Counted from the first letter of the stretch, positions 24,526 to 33,504 are shown. The stretch: 37,531 bases of DNA from Mollicutes bacterium (GCA_003558105.1 PWMS01000040.1:1-37531), one strand, 5' to 3'. Numbers and translations are program-made. The notes: a model not told the origin generated them from the letters alone.

Positions 24526-25131
24526 ATGAATGTGATTCTCGATTATGATGTGGGGAACCTCGATTCTGTCAAACGCGGTTTTGAACGCGTCGGGATTAAA
24601 AGTGTAATCTCAAAAGACCCCATTATCATTCAAGCGGCCACCGCTTTAATATTGCCAGGGGTCGGCGCTTTCAATGAAGCGATGAAATCTTTAAGACAAT
24701 CTGGCTTGATTCCTTATATATTTGAACACATCAAGCAAAACAAACCGCTCCTAGGGATATGTCTAGGAATGCAGCTGCTTTATGAGGCCAGTGAAGAAAA
24801 CGGCTACACCGAAGGTCTAGGGTTATTAAAAGGGACGATAAAACCCCTGAATATACGTTTAAAAGTCCCTCACATGGGGTGGAATCAACTCATCTTTCAA
24901 AAGCCTGATCATACCTTATTAAAATACATTCAAGAACATGATTACGTCTATTTTGTGCATGCTTATTACGCCGCAACGAATCTAGATGACGTCATCGCTT
25001 ACGCCGATTATGAAACAAAGATACCCGCCATCGTCGCCAAGGGCCCTATTTATGCGACCCAGTTTCATCCCGAAAAAAGCGCGGCGGTCGGCCTAAAAAT
25101 TTTACAAGCATTCAAAGAGGTGATTTCATGA
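24526..25131 (+). CDS. hisH: imidazole glycerol phosphate synthase, glutamine amidotransferase subunit
   Basis: A 201-aa class I amidotransferase delivering ammonia from glutamine to HisF. Nucleophile Cys is in LLGICLGMQLLYE (about residue 80), and the His-Glu pair in ATQFHPEKS (about 182-184). The oxyanion region is LPGVGAF and the HisF-facing PHMGWNQL is present. It abuts hisB (TAG followed by ATG) and overlaps hisA by four bases (ATGA). Confidence 0.97.
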   Translation: MNVILDYDVGNLDSVKRGFERVGIKSVISKDPIIIQAATALILPGVGAFNEAMKSLRQSGLIPYIFEHIKQNKPLLGICLGMQLLYEASEENGYTEGLGLLKGTIKPLNIRLKVPHMGWNQLIFQKPDHTLLKYIQEHDYVYFVHAYYAATNLDDVIAYADYETKIPAIVAKGPIYATQFHPEKSAAVGLKILQAFKEVIS

Positions 25132-25856
25132 AACTATACCCGGCCATCGATTTAAAACACAACCGCTGTGTCCGTTTAAGCCAAGGTAAGTTCGAACATG
25201 AAAAAGTCTATGACCAAGACCCTTTCAAGGTCGCAAAAAGATGGTTAGATGAAGGTGCCACTTTCTTACACATCATCGATTTAGACGGGGCCAAAGACAA
25301 CGACATGATAAACTTACCCGCCATTAAAAACATCAATACCTTATCGATTCCCATGCAAGTCGGTGGGGGCATACGCTCACTAAAGCGAATCGAGACGCTT
25401 CTAAAAGAAGGCATCAACCGCGTGATTATTGGGACCATGGCCCTCGATAATATGGCCATGTTAAAAACAGCCTTAAAACGATTCCCCGGGCAAATCATCG
25501 TATCGATCGATGCTAAAAAAGGCAAGGTCTTAAGCCATGGCTGGCAAAAAGATACCAATATATCCGCACTAAACCTTGCCTCAACCTTAGAGAATATCGG
25601 CATCAAAACCATCATTTATACCGATATTGAAAAAGATGGGATGCTTAAAGGTCCTAATCTAGAAGCCTATAAAACCTTGGTTGAAAAGACCAACCTTGAA
25701 ATTATCGCAGCTGGGGGTATCACTACCCTAGACGATCTAAAATCTTTAGAGGCCATTGGGGTCTTTGGGGCGATAATTGGTAAAGCGCTATATGAAGAAA
25801 AAATTGATTTAAAGGAGGCATTACAATGCTTGCAAGACGCATCATCCCGTGCCTAG
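25128..25856 (+). CDS. hisA: ProFAR isomerase (HisA)
   Basis: TIM-barrel isomerase of 242 aa converting ProFAR to PRFAR. Catalytic Asp at the end of strand 1 is in [14 protein letters not shown] (residue 7), the second acid in [10 protein letters not shown]. Phosphate-binding loops are QVGGGIRSL and [11 protein letters not shown]. Four-base overlap with hisH and a 31-base overlap with hisF, the largest overlap in the operon. No sign of the dual HisA/TrpF enzyme type could be judged from sequence alone. Confidence 0.96.
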   Translation: MKLYPAIDLKHNRCVRLSQGKFEHEKVYDQDPFKVAKRWLDEGATFLHIIDLDGAKDNDMINLPAIKNINTLSIPMQVGGGIRSLKRIETLLKEGINRVIIGTMALDNMAMLKTALKRFPGQIIVSIDAKKGKVLSHGWQKDTNISALNLASTLENIGIKTIIYTDIEKDGMLKGPNLEAYKTLVEKTNLEIIAAGGITTLDDLKSLEAIGVFGAIIGKALYEEKIDLKEALQCLQDASSRA

Positions 25857-26584
25857 ATGTCCGAGATGGCAGAGTCGTCAAAGGGCAAAGATTTCAAGCC
25901 ATAAAAGACGTAGAAGACCCCGCAAAACTCGGAAAAATCTATAGCGAAGAAGGCGCCGATGAATTGGTCTTCTACGACATCACAGCCTCAAGTGAACAAC
26001 GTGAGATATCCTTAGAATTTATCGAAAAAGTCGCCGCTACCTTACAAATTCCCTTCTGTGTTGGAGGCGGCATCAAAACCATTCAAGATTTTGGACGCAT
26101 CTTAAGAAAAGGCGCTGACAAAGTCTCTATTAATTCCGCGGCGATCTTAAATCCACAGCTAATCAAACAAGCAGCCGAGGTTTATGGTTCACAGTGCGTG
26201 GTACTTTCCATCGACGTGAAACAAGACCCCGATCAAAGCTACCGTGTCTATCTTAACGGCGGCAGACAAAAAACCGATCTTGAAGCTATCGCGTGGGCCA
26301 AAAAAGGCGTCGCCTTAGGCGCAGGCGAACTCGTCATCAACAGCATGGATCAAGACGGTATGAAAAACGGCTATGATATCGCACTCTTAAAACAGATTAC
26401 CGATGTAGTCAATGTCCCTGTGATAGCCTCAGGCGGCGCAGGCAAACTTTCTCACTTTAAAGACGTCATTCAAAAAGCCAACGTCGATGGCATCTTAGCC
26501 GCCTCTGTTTTCCACTACGGCGAGATCAAAATTAACGATTTAAAAGATTACTTATCGAAACAAGACATAACCATGAGAATTTAA
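25826..26584 (+). CDS. hisF: imidazole glycerol phosphate synthase, cyclase subunit
   Basis: TIM-barrel cyclase of 252 aa that uses ammonia from HisH to make IGP and AICAR. Catalytic Asp11 is in [15 protein letters not shown], and the second Asp is in VLSIDVKQD (about 130). CVGGGIKT and ASGGAGKL bind phosphates. AGGAGG for this gene lies inside the 3' end of hisA. Its by-product AICAR feeds purine synthesis, a link with the guaA-guaB operon upstream. Confidence 0.98.
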   Translation: MLARRIIPCLDVRDGRVVKGQRFQAIKDVEDPAKLGKIYSEEGADELVFYDITASSEQREISLEFIEKVAATLQIPFCVGGGIKTIQDFGRILRKGADKVSINSAAILNPQLIKQAAEVYGSQCVVLSIDVKQDPDQSYRVYLNGGRQKTDLEAIAWAKKGVALGAGELVINSMDQDGMKNGYDIALLKQITDVVNVPVIASGGAGKLSHFKDVIQKANVDGILAASVFHYGEIKINDLKDYLSKQDITMRI

Positions 26585-26595
26585 GGAGGCACATC

Positions 26596-27231
26596 ATGCA
26601 AAAAACGATAGAAACATTCGATTTAAAACAACTCACCTTCAACCAAGATAATCTCATCCCCGTCATCGTACAAGACATCCGTTCAAAAGCGGTATTGATG
26701 ATGGCTTATATGAATAAAGAAGCCTTACAAAAAACCCTAGACACCAAAGAAGCTACCTATTTCAGCCGATCAAGACAAACGCTATGGAAAAAAGGACAAA
26801 CCAGTGGCAACACCCAAAGCGTTGAAGCTTTAAGCTATGATTGTGACGCCGATGCGGTATTAATGCAAGTCAAACAACGCGGTGTTGCGTGTCACACCAA
26901 CAAAATGAGCTGTTTTCACAATCCCATCTTCAACGAAGATAAAACCCTTGATTCCAATATTTTATTTTCTTTATATAATCTTATTAAAGAAAGAAAAAAC
27001 CGGCCTAAAGCTGGTTCTTATACCGAATACCTCTTTCAAGAAGGCCTTGATAAAATCTTAAAGAAAGTCGGCGAAGAAAGCAGTGAAGTCATCATCGCCG
27101 CCAAAAACCAATCCCCCGAAGAAATGACAAATGAAATCAGCGATTTACTATACCATCTCATCGTTTTAATGGTCAATGAAAACCTTGAATTCGACGAGGT
27201 CTTAAATGAATTAAACGAAAGGCGGAAATAA
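26596..27231 (+). CDS. hisIE: bifunctional phosphoribosyl-AMP cyclohydrolase/phosphoribosyl-ATP pyrophosphatase
   Basis: A 211-aa fusion performing steps two and three of the pathway. The N-terminal HisI part (about 1-115) has YMNKEAL, SRSRQTLWKKG and the Zn/Mg site DCDADAVLMQVKQRG followed by ACHTNKMSCF. The C-terminal HisE part (about 120-211) is an all-helical MazG-like domain with KVGEESSEVIIAAKN and NEISDLLYHLIVLM. AAGGAGG precedes ATG 26596, 11 bases after hisF. Fusion order is the usual I-E. Confidence 0.98.
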   Translation: MQKTIETFDLKQLTFNQDNLIPVIVQDIRSKAVLMMAYMNKEALQKTLDTKEATYFSRSRQTLWKKGQTSGNTQSVEALSYDCDADAVLMQVKQRGVACHTNKMSCFHNPIFNEDKTLDSNILFSLYNLIKERKNRPKAGSYTEYLFQEGLDKILKKVGEESSEVIIAAKNQSPEEMTNEISDLLYHLIVLMVNENLEFDEVLNELNERRK

Positions 27232-27232
27232 C

Positions 27233-28039
27233 ATGAAACGCCCGCTCATCGACCAACATGTTCATACCAATGCTTCGCCAGATGCCAATCGGGATGCGAC
27301 CATGACAGCGTATATCGATAAGGCTAAGAAAATGGGTATACCCGGCGTTGTCTTCACCGATCACGTCGATATGGATACCCCCGTCGAACTTTTCAAAACC
27401 TTCCCCGATTATCAAACCTATAGCAAAAATATCAAACCCCTTAATACCCCCGATTTTTTCGTCCGTATGGGGGTGGAAATAGGCTATCAACCCCACATTC
27501 AAGAAAAAATAGAAACATTCATTCAAAGCCATCCCTTTGATTTTGTGATCTGTTCGATTCATCTCGGGGATAAACTCGATTTTTATAACGGCGATTTCTT
27601 TATCGGTAAAACCCAACAAGAAGCCTATCAACGTTATTTTGAGTTGGTGTTAGAATCGGTAGAAAACTTTCAGGATTACGAGGTTTTTGGCCATCTTGAT
27701 TATATTATTCGCTATGGCGATTTTGAAGATAAAGCCTTTGATATCGATGATTATCAACCCTTGATCGATACCATTTTAAGCACCATTATCAAAAATGGTA
27801 AAGGCATCGAAGTCAATACCTCTGGGATTCGCTACAACCTCGGTGTGATGCATCCAAACCTTGCCATTTTAAAACGTTATAAAGCCCTTGGGGGTAAAAT
27901 CATCACCCTTGGGTCAGATGCGCATAAGGTTGATGATTTTTACAGCGATTTCGAACACGCCATCGCTTTGATTTTAAAAGCTGGATTCCGTTATATCACT
28001 GAATTTAAAGCCCGACAACCCTATTTCATTGAACTATAA
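27233..28039 (+). CDS. hisK: histidinol-phosphatase, PHP family
   Basis: Metal-dependent PHP phosphoesterase of 268 aa, removing phosphate from histidinol phosphate. DQHVHTNASPDAN provides the first HxH ligands, FTDHVD the next, HLGDKLDFY and GHLDYIIRYGD the middle ligands, and LGSDAHKVDDF the last Asp-His pair. Length and motifs agree with HisK/HisJ histidinol phosphatases of Gram-positive bacteria. It starts two bases after the hisIE stop and completes the pathway: every step from PRPP to histidine is encoded from 20059 to here. I see no terminator after it. Confidence 0.95.
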   Translation: MKRPLIDQHVHTNASPDANRDATMTAYIDKAKKMGIPGVVFTDHVDMDTPVELFKTFPDYQTYSKNIKPLNTPDFFVRMGVEIGYQPHIQEKIETFIQSHPFDFVICSIHLGDKLDFYNGDFFIGKTQQEAYQRYFELVLESVENFQDYEVFGHLDYIIRYGDFEDKAFDIDDYQPLIDTILSTIIKNGKGIEVNTSGIRYNLGVMHPNLAILKRYKALGGKIITLGSDAHKVDDFYSDFEHAIALILKAGFRYITEFKARQPYFIEL

Positions 28040-28080
28040 AATTACAAGAACGCTTTCAACAATATATAATTGACTTTTAT

Positions 28081-28109
28081 TTGTTATTTAACCCTCCCTA
28101 TGATACGAT
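28081..28109 (+). promoter_or_regulatory. possible promoter of the aromatic operon
   Basis: TTGTTA (28081-28086), 17-base spacer, TACGAT (28104-28109). A TATGAT at 28099-28104 is an alternative -10. Placed 27 bases before the leader peptide start. Confidence 0.4.
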
Positions 28110-28135
28110 AAAAGCAATTAGTTAGGTGATGCTAT

Positions 28136-28180
28136 ATGTTTAAATTAACCTTAGTTGTCTATTATTACGCATATCGATAA
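28136..28180 (+). CDS. aromatic operon leader peptide with Tyr run (14 aa)
   Basis: ATG 28136, with AGGTG seven bases upstream, encodes MFKLTLVVYYYAYR and a TAA stop. Four of 14 codons are Tyr (TAT TAT TAC, then TAT) and one is Phe. The bases right at and after the stop (AAAAGGAT, 28179-28186) can pair with two downstream segments, one of them in the terminator. Located just upstream of DAHP synthase and prephenate dehydrogenase, it fits a ribosome-stalling sensor of charged tRNA-Tyr. I do not know a described homologue. Confidence 0.78.
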   Translation: MFKLTLVVYYYAYR

Positions 28181-28278
28181 AAGGATTGCCGCGCGCACTC
28201 CTTTTTGACTCATGCGAAAAGGCAGGCGACCTAACAAAGATATTTTATCCTTGGGAGAGACGCCCAAGGATTTTTTTA
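28181..28278 (+). promoter_or_regulatory. aromatic operon attenuator
   Basis: AAGGAT (28181-28186) is complementary to ATCCTT (28247-28252) in the terminator 5' arm, a possible antiterminator. Competing helices are AAAAGGA (28179-28185) with TCCTTTT (28199-28205), and CCTTTT (28200-28205) with AAAAGG (28217-28222). GTTAGGT (28121-28127), at the leader ribosome binding site, is complementary to ACCTAAC (28229-28235). Confidence 0.65.
28247..28277 (+). terminator. terminator in the aromatic operon leader
   Basis: ATCCTTGGG (28247-28255) pairs with CCCAAGGAT (28263-28271), seven-base loop, then seven T. It stands 40 bases before the DAHP synthase start. Confidence 0.92.
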
Positions 28279-28317
28279 TTATCAAAAATAAGCTATAATA
28301 CAAGGAGAGAGAAACTT

Positions 28318-29337
28318 ATGATTATTCAATTAAAGCAACAAGCAACACAAAAAGAATACAAAAAAATTGTAAACTATTTAAAAGAAAGAAACTTCAAAAT
28401 TAAAGATGTCCGCAGTGAAAACGTCATTGTTTTTGGCGTCATCGGGGATACCTCAGCGATTGACCCGCACGATCTTTATGCTTTTGAAGGCGTCGATAAA
28501 ATCACCCGTGTATCCACCCCTTTTAAAAATGCCTCACGGGCTTTTAAGGCTGAAGATACCATCATCAAAATCAATGGCATCACCACCATCGGTAAAGATC
28601 AATTTACTATGATTGCCGGGCCTTGTTCTATCGAATCTGAAACCCAACTGCGCACCACCGCCAAACACTTAAAAGCAAAAGGAACCCACATCTTGCGTGG
28701 TGGGGCTTACAAACCAAGAACCTCACCTTATGCCTTTCAAGGCATGGCGTTGGACGGGTTAAAACTCTTGCGTAAAATCTCCGATGAATTTGAGATGGCC
28801 GCGATTAGCGAAATTCCCAGTGCCGATTTAATCGATACCTTCGAACAGTATGTCGATATCATTCAAGTGGGCGCTAGAAATATGCAAAACTTCCATCTTT
28901 TAAAAGCCCTCAGTAAATCATCTAAACCCATCATGTTAAAACGGGGCCTCTCGGCTACGATTGAAGAGTGGTTAATGAGTGCTGAATACATCATGGCCGG
29001 TGGCAATCCTAATGTAATCTTGTGTGAACGTGGGATTAGAACCTTTGAAAAATACACCCGAAACACCTTAGATATCAGTTCTGTCTTAGCGGTTCAAGAA
29101 CTCTCCCATCTGCCCGTCATTATCGACCCATCTCACGCCGCAGGGCGTTGGCAGATGATCGATAAGTTATCGCTTGCTGCCTTAGCGGTAGGTGCGAGTG
29201 GTTTAATGATCGAAGTCCACCCCAACCCTGAAGAAGCTCTAAGCGATGGCGCCCAATCGTTAAAAATCCCTAAATTTAATGAACTGATGGATCATATTGA
29301 AACGCTCACCCCCATGTTTGGAAAGACCTTAAAATGA
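28318..29337 (+). CDS. aroF: 3-deoxy-7-phosphoheptulonate (DAHP) synthase, type I-beta with regulatory domain
   Basis: Condenses erythrose 4-phosphate and phosphoenolpyruvate, the first step of the shikimate pathway. The 339-aa protein starts at ATG 28318 (AAGGAGAG upstream); the frame open back to 28186 lies in the attenuator. Residues about 1-70 form a ferredoxin-like domain of the type that binds Phe/Tyr for feedback inhibition in the Thermotoga enzyme. The barrel has AGPCSIES, LRGGAYKPRTSPYAFQG, GARNMQNFHLL, KRGLSATIEEW, CERGIRTFE, DPSHAAGR and EVHPNPEEALSDG. No chorismate mutase domain. It overlaps tyrA by four bases. Confidence 0.95.
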   Translation: MIIQLKQQATQKEYKKIVNYLKERNFKIKDVRSENVIVFGVIGDTSAIDPHDLYAFEGVDKITRVSTPFKNASRAFKAEDTIIKINGITTIGKDQFTMIAGPCSIESETQLRTTAKHLKAKGTHILRGGAYKPRTSPYAFQGMALDGLKLLRKISDEFEMAAISEIPSADLIDTFEQYVDIIQVGARNMQNFHLLKALSKSSKPIMLKRGLSATIEEWLMSAEYIMAGGNPNVILCERGIRTFEKYTRNTLDISSVLAVQELSHLPVIIDPSHAAGRWQMIDKLSLAALAVGASGLMIEVHPNPEEALSDGAQSLKIPKFNELMDHIETLTPMFGKTLK

Positions 29338-30158
29338 AAATCTTTATCGTAGGATTAGGCCTAATCGGGGCTTCTTACGCCGAGGGTTTAAAGGAAAAAG
29401 GCCACCGTGTTTATGGGTATGATCAAGATAAGACCACCATGGCCAAAGCCAAAGTTCAAAACATCATTGAAAAAGACACAAGCATAAACGATATCGAAAC
29501 GGCCGATCTTGTGATTATCGCACTTTATCCTGAGGCGACCATCGCTTTTTTGAAAGCACACCAACATCGTTTTAATAGAAGCCAAACCCTAAGCGATGTC
29601 TGCGGGATTAAAACTTGGCTTTTAACTGAGATTGAACGTTTCCTTCCAGCTCAGCTAAACTACACCTCGCATCATCCGATGGCGGGTAAAGAAACACCAG
29701 GCTTTGATGCAAAAGATAAAACCCTCTTTAAGGATGCCAACTTCCTAATCGTCAAAACCGCAAAAACCCACAAAAGAGACCTCGAACGATTAGAACATAT
29801 TGCAAACGATCTCAACTTTGGGCAAATCTCGCTTCTAACCCCCCAAAAACACGATGCGTTGATTGCCTATACCAGTCAACTAACCCACGTGATGGCCAGT
29901 AGTTTAATCCTGAGTTCAAAGGATGATGATGCCATCAAAGCAACCGGCAATTCTTTTAGAGATTTAACCCGTATCGCTAAAATCCATCCCCCTTTGTGGA
30001 GCGAGCTTTTCTTAAACAATAAAACACCTTTATTACAAGCTATCTCGCAATTTAAACAAGCCTTAAGCGAAATCGAAAGCCTACTTGAGCGTGACGATGA
30101 AGCCGGCTTGAAACAATTTTTAAAAAACGCAAAGAAACGACGTGAATCTTATGATTAA
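29334..30158 (+). CDS. tyrA: prephenate dehydrogenase
   Basis: NAD(P)-dependent decarboxylating dehydrogenase leading from prephenate to 4-hydroxyphenylpyruvate, the tyrosine branch. The 274-aa protein has an N-terminal Rossmann fold (IVGLGLIGASYAEGL), the active-site HHPMAGKE and YTSQLTHVMASSL, and a helical dimerisation domain with GNSFRDLTRIAKIHPPLW. It lacks an ACT domain, so feedback by Tyr would fall to DAHP synthase and to the leader peptide (inference). ATGA overlap with the preceding gene and eight-base overlap with aroB. Confidence 0.95.
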   Translation: MKIFIVGLGLIGASYAEGLKEKGHRVYGYDQDKTTMAKAKVQNIIEKDTSINDIETADLVIIALYPEATIAFLKAHQHRFNRSQTLSDVCGIKTWLLTEIERFLPAQLNYTSHHPMAGKETPGFDAKDKTLFKDANFLIVKTAKTHKRDLERLEHIANDLNFGQISLLTPQKHDALIAYTSQLTHVMASSLILSSKDDDAIKATGNSFRDLTRIAKIHPPLWSELFLNNKTPLLQAISQFKQALSEIESLLERDDEAGLKQFLKNAKKRRESYD

Positions 30159-31161
30159 AAAAACCATGCCCACCTACAACATTACCCTCACCAACCAAAA
30201 CCTAGAATATTTGCATGATGTCTTAAAAAAAACCTATCAGCAAAAGCCTCTTTTTATCATCACCGATAAAAATGTCTATGATTTTTACCAACAAGACCTA
30301 AAACAAACACTAAGTTCTTTCACCTGTCATTTTATCGTGGTCGAACCAGGCGAGAGGTCTAAAAGTTTAAAGACCTATCACAGCGTTATCAACAGCCTGA
30401 TGGAAAAAGGCATCAAACGCGATCATTTTATCCTCGCCTTTGGCGGTGGGGTGGTTGGTGATTTGGCTGGATTTGTGGCCGCAACGCTTTTTCGCGGAAT
30501 GCGCTATGCGCAAGTTCCCACAAGTCTTTTAGCCCAAGTTGACAGTTCGATTGGTGGTAAAGTCGCACTTGACTTAGAAGCAGGCAAAAACTTAGTTGGG
30601 GCTTTTTACGACCCTTGTTTCGTCTTTATCGATACCCACTTTTTAAAAACGCTACCCAAACGAGAAAAAAACAACGGTCTAGCAGAAATCATCAAAGCTG
30701 GATTGATTAAAGATAAAGCGTTGTTTGACCGCCTGGTTAAAGACCCTACCATAGATGAAACGCTGATGGCTAAAGCCTTAGATGTCAAGCGGGATTTGGT
30801 CTTAAAAGATCCTTACGATCAAGCAGACCGTATGCTTTTGAACTTTGGACATACCTTTGGACATGCGATAGAAAAAGCACACCAGTATGAAACCTACAAA
30901 CACGGTGAAGCGATCAGTTATGGGATGTTGATGGCGCTTCAAACAGGCATGAACTTAGGCATCACACCAAAAGATATCTATCCGATATTAAAACAACTAC
31001 TGCTTGATTTTGAGCTAATCACTGAGCCTTTACTCGAAGCCAAAGACTACCTAAAATACATAAAAAACGATAAGAAAAACTTATCGGATGGTATCCGCTT
31101 TATACTATTAGAAGCCATCGGTAAGGCGACATGGCAAACTTTAAGGGCGTGTGATCTTTGA
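30151..31161 (+). CDS. aroB: 3-dehydroquinate synthase
   Basis: NAD- and metal-dependent cyclisation of DAHP to 3-dehydroquinate, 336 aa. AFGGGVVGDLAGFVAATLFRGM binds NAD and substrate, QVPTSLLAQVDSSIGGKVALD follows, and the metal ligands are in the Glu of GLAEIIKAG and the His residues of LNFGHTFGHAIE and YKHGEA. ATG 30151 overlaps the tyrA end; an in-frame GTG at 30142 is an alternative. No strong ribosome binding site is visible, so coupled translation is likely. Confidence 0.96.
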   Translation: MIKKTMPTYNITLTNQNLEYLHDVLKKTYQQKPLFIITDKNVYDFYQQDLKQTLSSFTCHFIVVEPGERSKSLKTYHSVINSLMEKGIKRDHFILAFGGGVVGDLAGFVAATLFRGMRYAQVPTSLLAQVDSSIGGKVALDLEAGKNLVGAFYDPCFVFIDTHFLKTLPKREKNNGLAEIIKAGLIKDKALFDRLVKDPTIDETLMAKALDVKRDLVLKDPYDQADRMLLNFGHTFGHAIEKAHQYETYKHGEAISYGMLMALQTGMNLGITPKDIYPILKQLLLDFELITEPLLEAKDYLKYIKNDKKNLSDGIRFILLEAIGKATWQTLRACDL

Positions 31162-32435
31162 TGAATGTCACCCTAAGTCAAAGTCAACTACAAGGTAGTT
31201 TAGCGGTAGTCTCTTCAAAGTCCCTATCACACCGCGCCTTGATTGCGGCCGGTTTGGCCCAAGGAATAAGTACCATCCATAATCTTTTGGATTGTGATGA
31301 TTTAACCGCCACAAAAAACGCTTTAAAAGCCCTAGGTGTGCGTATTGAAAAAAAGACCATTTATGGCGGAACATGGCGCGTTAAAAATAGTACCATCGAT
31401 GCCAAAGAATCCGGCTCAACGTTGCGTTTTATGATTCCTATAGCCTTGCTTTTAGATAAGCCTATAACCTTTATGGGGCGTAAAAGACTTGTAAAAAGAC
31501 CTTTAGATGTCTATCAAGATATCTTTAAAACAAAAGTTAAATACCAACCCTTAAGTAAAAATTCACTGCCCTTAAAAGTACAAGGCCCTTTGCAAAGTGA
31601 TCATTTCACCATCCCTGGCAACGTCAGTTCACAGTTTATCTCTGGGTTATTGTTTGCCTTACCTTTACTCAATGGTGATTCCGTCTTGAATCTTTCAACC
31701 CCCCTAGAATCAAAGGGGTATGTCGATTTAACTTTGGATACGTTAAAATCATTCGGAATCGATATCAAGGTAAAAGATAATTGTTTTATGATTCCTGGTA
31801 AACAAACGTATAAACCTCAAGATGTCACCATTGAAGGCGATTTTTCACAAGCGGCCTTCTTTATGGTTGCGGCGCTTTTAAATGGCGATGTTAAACTTAA
31901 GAACTTAAACCCCAACTCAAAACAAGGCGACAAAGCCATCGTTGACATCATTAAAAAAATGGGTGGAGACATCTCATACGACGAAGCACAAGCGTGGTAT
32001 CATATCAAGGCCTCTAAAACCAAGGGCACAGATATTGATTTGGCTCAAATTCCTGATTTAGGTCCCATATTAATGATACTCGCAGCGCTTAGTAAGGGCG
32101 TCACAACCTTTACATCAATTGATCGTCTTCGCATAAAAGAATCCGACCGAGCCGCTTCGATGATCGATATTTTAACCACCTTAGGGGTTAAAACAACCTT
32201 AAACAAGGATACCTTAACAATCCAAGGAACCAAACAATTTCAAGGCCATCAGACTTTCAAAAGTTACGATGATCACCGAATCGTCATGGCCTTAAGCATC
32301 GCTGCCTTAAAAGCCGATGGACCCATTACCATAAAACAAGCCGACGCGATTAACAAATCTTACCCAAAATTTTTCGATGACTATCAAGCTTTAGGTGGCA
32401 TCATCCAAAAAGATACAATGAGAAAGGATGTTTGA
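31161..32435 (+). CDS. aroA: 5-enolpyruvylshikimate-3-phosphate synthase
   Basis: Joins shikimate 3-phosphate and PEP to EPSP, 424 aa. The N-terminal substrate Lys lies in SSKSLSHRALIAAGLAQG, and KESGSTLRFMIPIALL carries the PEP-site loop. Also seen: NVSSQFISGLLFALP, EGDFSQAAFFMVAAL, RIKESDRAASM and DDHRIVMALSIAAL. ATG 31161 shares a base with the aroB stop (TGATG); a TTG at 31158 is in frame but unnecessary. Shikimate kinase, which makes its substrate, is not in this window. Confidence 0.97.
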   Translation: MNVTLSQSQLQGSLAVVSSKSLSHRALIAAGLAQGISTIHNLLDCDDLTATKNALKALGVRIEKKTIYGGTWRVKNSTIDAKESGSTLRFMIPIALLLDKPITFMGRKRLVKRPLDVYQDIFKTKVKYQPLSKNSLPLKVQGPLQSDHFTIPGNVSSQFISGLLFALPLLNGDSVLNLSTPLESKGYVDLTLDTLKSFGIDIKVKDNCFMIPGKQTYKPQDVTIEGDFSQAAFFMVAALLNGDVKLKNLNPNSKQGDKAIVDIIKKMGGDISYDEAQAWYHIKASKTKGTDIDLAQIPDLGPILMILAALSKGVTTFTSIDRLRIKESDRAASMIDILTTLGVKTTLNKDTLTIQGTKQFQGHQTFKSYDDHRIVMALSIAALKADGPITIKQADAINKSYPKFFDDYQALGGIIQKDTMRKDV

Positions 32436-32437
32436 CT

Positions 32438-33439
32438 ATGAATACGTATGGCTCATTATTCAAAGTAACCTTATACGGTGAATCCCATCAAAAAGCCATT
32501 GGTGTCGTCATTGATGGCGTCCCTCCCGGCATTAAAATTGATGAATCCATCATTCAAGCAGACTTATTGAAGCGTAAAGCAGGCGCTGTAGGGACAACCA
32601 CAAGAATTGAGGAAGATGCCTACGAGATTACCTCGGGCCTTTTCAATCAACATACCACCGGTTCTCCCATCCATATCATGATTGAAAACAAGGATGTGCG
32701 GTCTAAAGATTATAGCGCATTAAAAAAACATCCGAGACCCGGACACGCCGATTATGTGGCCCATGTCAAATACCAAGGGTATAACGATTATCGCGGCGGG
32801 GGACGCTTTTCAGGTCGCCTCACAGCAGCGTTGGTATGTGCCGGTGCGATTGCCAAACAAATACTGCCCTTTAAAATTACCCATGAATTAATTCAAGTAG
32901 GCACCTTAACCAATCTAGAAAAGCTCGATGAATATTTGGAAAAAATTGCAGAGGAAGGCGATTCAATCGGCGGGATTATCCAACTTAAAACCTCACCGCT
33001 CCCAATGGGATTAGGCGAACCCTTTTTCCAAAAATTGGATGCGGAAGTCGCAAAAATACTCTTTTCTATTCCCGCGGTCAAAGGCGTCGATATCGGCACA
33101 GGTTTTAGCGGCATCACGCTTAAGGGTAGTGAATTTAATGATCCCATCCTCGATGCCAGTGGTAAAACCAAAAGCAATCATAGTGGCGGTGTTAGTGGGG
33201 GTCTTTCCAACGGCAACCCCTTAAAAATCCGTGTCATGGTCAAACCCACTTCCAGTATCAAAAAGGCACAAGAAACCTATCACAAAGAAGAAAACCAAAC
33301 AAAAACCCTTGAGATTAAAGGACGCCATGATGTCTGTATTGCACGCCGCATTGGGATTGTTTTAGAGAATGCCTTAGCGCTTGCGCTAGTGGATTTATAC
33401 TTGCTTAATCAAACCTATAAAACGTTTTCAAAAGAATAA
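32438..33439 (+). CDS. aroC: chorismate synthase
   Basis: FMN-dependent elimination of phosphate from EPSP to chorismate, the branch point for Tyr, Phe and Trp. The 333-aa protein is somewhat short for the family (usually about 350-390) and ends just after ENALALALVDLYLL. Signatures seen: LYGESHQKAIGVVIDGVPPG, RPGHADYVAHVKY, RGGGRFSGRLTA, GGVSGGLSNG and GRHDVCIARR. AAAGG in the end of aroA serves ATG 32438; the in-frame TTG at 32432 is less likely. Last gene of the aromatic operon. Confidence 0.96.
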   Translation: MNTYGSLFKVTLYGESHQKAIGVVIDGVPPGIKIDESIIQADLLKRKAGAVGTTTRIEEDAYEITSGLFNQHTTGSPIHIMIENKDVRSKDYSALKKHPRPGHADYVAHVKYQGYNDYRGGGRFSGRLTAALVCAGAIAKQILPFKITHELIQVGTLTNLEKLDEYLEKIAEEGDSIGGIIQLKTSPLPMGLGEPFFQKLDAEVAKILFSIPAVKGVDIGTGFSGITLKGSEFNDPILDASGKTKSNHSGGVSGGLSNGNPLKIRVMVKPTSSIKKAQETYHKEENQTKTLEIKGRHDVCIARRIGIVLENALALALVDLYLLNQTYKTFSKE

Positions 33440-33442
33440 CCA

Positions 33443-33471
33443 TTGCATTTAACCCTAGCATCATTTACTAT
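33443..33471 (+). promoter_or_regulatory. promoter of the trpB T-box transcript
   Basis: TTGCAT (33443-33448), 17-base spacer, TACTAT (33466-33471). It starts four bases after the aroC stop and about 40 bases before T-box stem I. Confidence 0.5.
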
Positions 33472-33504
33472 AAGATAAATTGATGAGTAGAATTAGTATG
33501 TTTT

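Noticed and set aside
28186-28317. N-terminal extension of DAHP synthase
   Set aside because: Would be encoded by the attenuator hairpins; ATG 28318 gives the normal ferredoxin-like start and length.
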